A DNA stretch of 18,519 nt from assembly GCA_035524895.1 (NCBI GenBank), contig DATLFI010000392.1:1-18519 (forward strand), in the 5' to 3' direction. The position numbers were made by a program, and so were the translations under genes. This DNA comes from DATLFI01 sp035524895. Its GTDB lineage: Bacteria; Acidobacteriota; Thermoanaerobaculia; Multivoradales; Multivoraceae. Within the stretch, counting starts at the first letter, position 1; each line of letters begins with the position of its first letter. The notes under the pieces are model-generated. The model had not been told where the DNA came from and did not search any database. It saw only the letters and a list, made by a program, of their open reading frames with translations. Positions 14,884-18,519 of the stretch are shown in pieces.

Positions 14884-16263
14884 CTACTCCCCGAGAAGCT
14901 TCTGGGCGAATCCGATGCTGTAGGAGAGGTTGAAGATTGGACCGCCGAACTCGCGGTCGAGTCCGGGCAGGTTCGAATCGAGCTCGGTGTGACGGTAGCC
15001 AAGCTGGAGCCTCAGGCCCTCGGGCAAGGCGCGGGGGAGAGGCAACTGGACGGTGGCACCCCACGAGAACGCGTCGTCGGTGCGGCGTACCGCATCGGGG
15101 GTGAGGGACTCGTAGTCGTCCTCACCCGTCTCGGTGAAGAGGTTGAGGCTCGCGCGGTCGCCGAAGGGAATCCCCAGCCGGACTCCGTAGCGCATGTAGG
15201 TGAAATCGGAGAACGACTGGTCGAGCGTGAAGAGCTGGCTGCGCTGCCCGTAGAACGACCAGTTGATGCGGGAACCGGTGTCGAAGCTGGTCTCGATACG
15301 CCCGCCCTCGACCTCGCGTTCCGGGAACAGCGATTCGCCGCGCGGCTCGAGCGTGCTCTGGAACAGCTCGACCTGGAAGTCGACCTTGTTGCCCTCGCCG
15401 TAGAGTGAAATCCGAGGTCCCGAGCCGTCTACCGACAGCGCGCGCGCATCCTGGTCGAACTCGGCGCGACTGACCTGCCAGCCAGCGCCGAGCTCGAGCC
15501 CGTTCGGCAGCGTCCACACCACGCTGGCTGACCCGGTGGTCTGCTCGCGGTCGAGCCGAGAGAACTGCGGCACGCGCGGGTCGCCCTCGGACTCGCTGCG
15601 GTACCCGAGCTCGCTGAGGTCGCCCGAAAAGGCGAGCGAGAAGCGCGAGCTCAGGCGCAGGCCAAGGTCGGCGCCGACCCCCTGGCGCAGGGAGGTCACC
15701 GGCTGCGCGAACTCGGAGGTCTCGATCCGCTCGACTTCATACCGCCGGCCGGTGACCCCGAAGGTGAGCCGGTTGAAGAAAGCGTGCACCCCGGCGCTGT
15801 AGCTCCCGATCGCCTGGTTGCGCTCGTCGAGGTCCGCCCAGAACACGTAGTCGGGTTGCACCTCGAAGCGATAGAAGACGTGGCTGCCGGTCTTGAGGAA
15901 GGCGTCGAAGCCGGCGCCGAGCGTCACCGTGAGGTCGGAGACTGCGTCGCCTGACTCCTCGGAGGTTGCGAAGACGTTGTCGTGGTACTGGGCCCGGCGG
16001 ATGCCGAGGTATGGCGCCACGCGCAGGCCGCCGAAGCGCCAGCGCGCGTCCTCCATGGCCTGTTCGAGGCTCGATTCGCTCAGCCGTTCCTGCATGGTGA
16101 GGCCGCCCGGCGACGTATACTGCCCGAGCGGTCCCGAACCAAGTTGTGCCATGGCGCTGGGCGCCGGTACGACGCCACCGGCCACCAGGCAAAGCAGCAA
16201 GGTGAACGATCCCTCGCGGCCGACGCGCAGGCGCCGGACCCAACAACTGGCGCGTTCCGACAT
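14884..16263 (-). CDS. Outer-membrane beta-barrel protein of the polysaccharide exporter
   Basis: The 459-residue product has a long-n-region signal peptide (GSFTLLLCLVAGGVVPAPSAMA, cut before QLGSG). After a short linker it shows repeated amphipathic strands with alternating aromatic and polar residues, such as RVAPYLGIRRAQYHDNVF, HVFYRFEVQPDYVFWADL, YMRYGVRLGIPFGDRASL and LRLQLGYRHTELD. This is the pattern of BBP2-type barrels found in EPS loci. By analogy with the Myxococcus Wzp proteins it could supply the outer-membrane channel that the short OPX protein lacks. The ATG (16261-16263) has no Shine-Dalgarno sequence and shares two bases with the divergent ligase start. A -10-like TATCAT lies seven bases upstream, so a leaderless transcript is possible. 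Confidence 0.85.
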   Translation of the reverse strand: MSERASCWVRRLRVGREGSFTLLLCLVAGGVVPAPSAMAQLGSGPLGQYTSPGGLTMQERLSESSLEQAMEDARWRFGGLRVAPYLGIRRAQYHDNVFATSEESGDAVSDLTVTLGAGFDAFLKTGSHVFYRFEVQPDYVFWADLDERNQAIGSYSAGVHAFFNRLTFGVTGRRYEVERIETSEFAQPVTSLRQGVGADLGLRLSSRFSLAFSGDLSELGYRSESEGDPRVPQFSRLDREQTTGSASVVWTLPNGLELGAGWQVSRAEFDQDARALSVDGSGPRISLYGEGNKVDFQVELFQSTLEPRGESLFPEREVEGGRIETSFDTGSRINWSFYGQRSQLFTLDQSFSDFTYMRYGVRLGIPFGDRASLNLFTETGEDDYESLTPDAVRRTDDAFSWGATVQLPLPRALPEGLRLQLGYRHTELDSNLPGLDREFGGPIFNLSYSIGFAQKLLGE

Positions 16264-17719
16264 GGCCGCGATGATACGTCATCGCGAAGCGCCAGCCGCC
16301 TTGCTGCTGGCGGTGGCGCTGGCCGTCGCGGCGTTGCCGTTCGGCGCGGTCATGCCGGGGGCGCGCACGGCGTTGGCGGTCACCGCCTTCGTCGCATTGG
16401 TCCTGGCGGTGCTGCTGGTGCGACGGGAAGATCGAATGCTGCGCGTTCGTTGGCCCGCGGGCGCCCTGCTCGCGGTGGCGGCCGTCGGCGCGATCCAGCT
16501 CGTGCCCCTGCCGCGTTTTCTGGTGAGGGTGTTGTCCCCGAACCACGCGCGGCACGCTGCGAACGCCGACGAGGCGCTGGTCGCGGCAGGGCTCGAGCCG
16601 AGCGTGGCGGGTGTGCAACTCACGCTAGCTCCCGAGGTCACCTACCGCACGATGCTGTGGCTGCTCGCCGTCGCGGCCGCGCTGGTCGCCGGCCATCTCG
16701 CGGGCCGGCATCGCGGCGAACGCCGCCTGTTGGCGGGAGCCGTGGTCCTCGCGGCGCTGTTCGAAACGCTCTACGGTGCGCGCCAGTTGATGACCTCGCC
16801 GCGACACATCTGGGGCATGGAGGTGCCAGGCGTGCACACACGTCTCCGTGGCACCTTCGTCAATCCCAACCACCTCGCTACTTACCTCGTGATCGCGATG
16901 TGCCTGGTGTTTGCATGGGGCTGGTGGGCCTGGAAGCGACGCCGCCAGGTCGATGCACTCGACGCGAGGATCTTTCTACTGCTGCCACCGATCGTGGTCT
17001 GGCTGGCGCTGTTCACTGGCCTGACACTCACCGGTTCCCGAGTGGGCCTGGCCAGCGCCGTGCTCGGGACGGGAGCAGCGGTGATGCTGGGCGTGATGGC
17101 GGAGCGACAGAAGACGGTGAGGGCGGTGCTCGCGCTGGCCGGCATCGGTGCGGCTTTTGTGGGGATCGGCATCGTGCTGGCGAGTGTCCTGGGCGTGGAC
17201 CGGACCTTCGGCAGGCTATTCGAGGCGTCCGCGTACGATGTCGACGGGGTCGCGCGAGCTCGCGTCTACCTGCACACGCTGCAACTGTGGCTCGGCTACC
17301 CGGTGTTCGGCAGCGGCCTCGGCAGCTTCCGCGATGCCTTCGACCCGATCCAGCCCCGCAGTCTCCATGGCCGGTGGGATCACGCGCACAACGACCTGTT
17401 CGAGCTGCTCGCGACCGGCGGGCTGCTGAGCGCCGTGGCGATCGCGTTGGGCGTGTTCTTTCTGGTGCGGCACCTCGTGCACGCGCTGAGCGACGGCATC
17501 CGTACCGAGGACCGCGCCGCGGGGCTGGCGGGTCTCGCGATCCTGGTCGCGCTCGGTGCTAGCGAGACGCTCGACTACGGACTGACCATGCCGGCGAACG
17601 CCTTCACCGCCGCCGTGCTCCTGGGCGCCTTGGCGGCAGCGTCGACGCGTCAGTATCCGAGCGACACGTCCGAAGGAGACACCGAGCCGCCGCCGCGCGA
17701 CACGACCTCGAGCCGGTGA
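16262..17719 (+). CDS. O-antigen ligase/polymerase family (Wzy_C) membrane protein
   Basis: This is the only plus-strand gene. The 485-residue polytopic membrane protein begins MAAMIRHREAPAALLLAVAL; ATG 16271 is an equally possible start three codons later. About ten to eleven hydrophobic segments are visible. The family signature is present: RLRGTFVNPNHLATYLV (about 194-210), TLTGSRVGLASA (255-266), the large periplasmic loop ending GYPVFGSGLGSFRDAFDPIQ, and WDHAHNDLFELLATGGLL (372-389). Members either ligate a lipid-linked glycan to an acceptor or polymerise repeat units; sequence does not separate the two. As no other Wzy is visible, it may be the polymerase of this cluster. It has no clear Shine-Dalgarno sequence. 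Its stop lies 70 bases inside the convergent neighbour. Confidence 0.92.
   Translation: MAAMIRHREAPAALLLAVALAVAALPFGAVMPGARTALAVTAFVALVLAVLLVRREDRMLRVRWPAGALLAVAAVGAIQLVPLPRFLVRVLSPNHARHAANADEALVAAGLEPSVAGVQLTLAPEVTYRTMLWLLAVAAALVAGHLAGRHRGERRLLAGAVVLAALFETLYGARQLMTSPRHIWGMEVPGVHTRLRGTFVNPNHLATYLVIAMCLVFAWGWWAWKRRRQVDALDARIFLLLPPIVVWLALFTGLTLTGSRVGLASAVLGTGAAVMLGVMAERQKTVRAVLALAGIGAAFVGIGIVLASVLGVDRTFGRLFEASAYDVDGVARARVYLHTLQLWLGYPVFGSGLGSFRDAFDPIQPRSLHGRWDHAHNDLFELLATGGLLSAVAIALGVFFLVRHLVHALSDGIRTEDRAAGLAGLAILVALGASETLDYGLTMPANAFTAAVLLGALAAASTRQYPSDTSEGDTEPPPRDTTSSR
16271..16276 (-). promoter_or_regulatory. -10-like element for a possible leaderless barrel transcript
   Basis: TATCAT (five of six to TATAAT) on the minus strand ends seven bases before the barrel ATG. 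Transcription would begin at or next to the start codon. No -35 match is seen at 17 bases. The element overlaps codons 4-5 of the ligase gene. Confidence 0.3.
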
Positions 17720-18519
17720 ACGCCGGCGCCGATGGGCGCAGCGAGGTCGAGCTCGGAGCGTTCGCTGACGATTGCCAGGGCAAGCTGTGAGCCGTCGAGC
17801 CGGACCTCGACCGCGGCGCCGGTGACAGGCGCCTCCAACACCACCGACAACCGCTTCGCCGCGTTTCGTGCGAAGAAGTGCAAGGTGGCCGCCCCCGAGC
17901 GATCGGCCGGCAGCGCCCAGTCCGCTGCGCGCCATCGTTCGCGCGCCAGCCCGCCGAGCTCGCGCTCCGCGAGGTCGAGGTCCTGAGCGTCGCCGGCGGC
18001 GCGAGCGACGTCTCGGCGGGCCAGCCAGTACACAGGATCCGCCGTGGCCGACGAGTGCACCCGCGCCAGAGTCGAGAACGCCTCACCCACCTCGCCGCGT
18101 TCGGCTTGCGAGCGTGCGCGCGCGATCAGGTAGTCGCTCCAGGCGGGCGCGCCGAGATCGCTGTCCGAGCGCTCGAGCTGCTCGGCGACCGGACGTCCGC
18201 CGAACAGCGCGGCGAGCGCTCTGGTCGCAGGCGGCAGGTCGCCGGCGCGGCCGCGTAGTCGATCGATGGCTTCCGCCGGCAACGGGCAGCCGGCGCCGAG
18301 GCACAGGTCGAGAGTCCAGTCGAGCCAGGCGCGCACGCCGGCTTGCTGCTTGACCTGTGGGGCGGCCGCGGGCGCCTCGACGAGCACCCGTCGCGCGAGC
18401 GCCACGTTCTCGACCGCCGGCGGAAGCTGCGCGAGCACTCCGAGGTATCGCTCGGCGGCGCGCGCGACGTTCCCGCTCCGAGCCAGCCTGGCAGCGGCGT
18501 CGAGGGTCGCCGCGACCTC
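17650..18519 (-). CDS. Helical-repeat protein of unknown function, N-terminus beyond the right edge
   Basis: The frame is open from the right edge (EVAATLDAAARLARSGNVAR onward) to a stop at 17650-17652, giving 289 residues. Ala/Leu/Arg-rich helix pairs (for example GAPAWSDYLIARARSQAERG and DPVYWLARRDVARAAGD) look TPR-like. The last 80 residues change to a beta-rich pattern (ATLHFFARNAAKRLSVVLEA, then AAVEVRLDGSQLAL), suggesting a small carboxy-terminal sandwich domain. I do not recognise the family. Its 3' end overlaps the convergent ligase gene by 70 bases. A start at GTG 18436-18438 is possible in principle, but the frame and composition continue smoothly upstream, so the gene is taken as partial. 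Confidence 0.7.
   Translation of the reverse strand, partial: EVAATLDAAARLARSGNVARAAERYLGVLAQLPPAVENVALARRVLVEAPAAAPQVKQQAGVRAWLDWTLDLCLGAGCPLPAEAIDRLRGRAGDLPPATRALAALFGGRPVAEQLERSDSDLGAPAWSDYLIARARSQAERGEVGEAFSTLARVHSSATADPVYWLARRDVARAAGDAQDLDLAERELGGLARERWRAADWALPADRSGAATLHFFARNAAKRLSVVLEAPVTGAAVEVRLDGSQLALAIVSERSELDLAAPIGAGVHRLEVVSRGGGSVSPSDVSLGY

Noticed and set aside
15893..16261. Plus-strand extension of the ligase frame upstream of ATG 16262
   Set aside because: The added 123 residues are Ser/Arg/Pro-rich and antisense to the barrel gene. Membrane-protein character begins only at MAAMIRHRE.
15982..17562. A 526-codon plus-strand open frame over the ligase gene
   Set aside because: It has low-complexity Arg/Ala/Gly composition and no family motifs. 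The overlapping frame has clear Wzy_C signatures and membrane helices.
18083..18353. Short frames on both strands inside the right-edge repeat protein
   Set aside because: Composition is typical of GC-rich shadow frames, and the minus-strand repeat-protein frame is continuous through them.
1..18519. CRISPR arrays, tRNA or rRNA genes, insertion sequences, phage genes
   Set aside because: No regularly spaced repeats, cloverleaf sequences, transposase or integrase motifs, or terminal inverted repeats with target duplications were seen on either strand by eye.

Overview
This window is a high-GC exopolysaccharide or capsule gene cluster from a Gram-negative bacterium. Evidence for an outer membrane is an OPX-type export protein, a 459-residue outer-membrane barrel and several Sec signal peptides. 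Start codons are often GTG or TTG. I cannot fix the phylum from sequence alone; Acidobacteriota, Myxococcota or Gemmatimonadota-like bacteria are all plausible. No tRNA, rRNA, CRISPR array, transposase or integrase was seen. All genes but one lie on the minus strand, so transcription runs from right to left.

Right end (about 17.7-14.9 kb): the end of a helical-repeat protein enters from the right edge. A plus-strand O-antigen ligase/polymerase family membrane protein follows. A divergent outer-membrane barrel gene shares its start codon bases with the ligase gene.

Export and control core (14.5-8.8 kb): a short OPX export protein (Wza/Wzp-partner type) and a fused BY-kinase co-polymerase (Wzc type) come first. 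A PHP-family tyrosine phosphatase (CpsB/YwqE type) follows, coupled by a 4-base overlap to an exported repeat protein of unknown role. After a promoter-like gap comes a second exported protein of unknown function (8561-7653).

Assembly region (7.5-0 kb): a PglK-like ABC flippase, an FkbM methyltransferase, two intact GT2 glycosyltransferases and one GT4 glycosyltransferase that runs off the left edge. Between them lie broken genes. These are the tail of a nucleotide-sugar dehydrogenase, the frameshifted tail of a UDP-GlcNAc 2-epimerase, the front half of a GT2, and a GT4 that has lost most of its second domain. Either this glycan locus is being remodelled or the assembly has collapsed here.

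Inferred working model: glycosyltransferases and FkbM build and decorate a lipid-linked oligosaccharide on the cytoplasmic face, the ABC protein flips it, and the Wzy_C-family protein polymerises or transfers it. The Wzc-type kinase, reset by the PHP phosphatase, controls length and export. The short OPX protein and the barrel together form the exit path.
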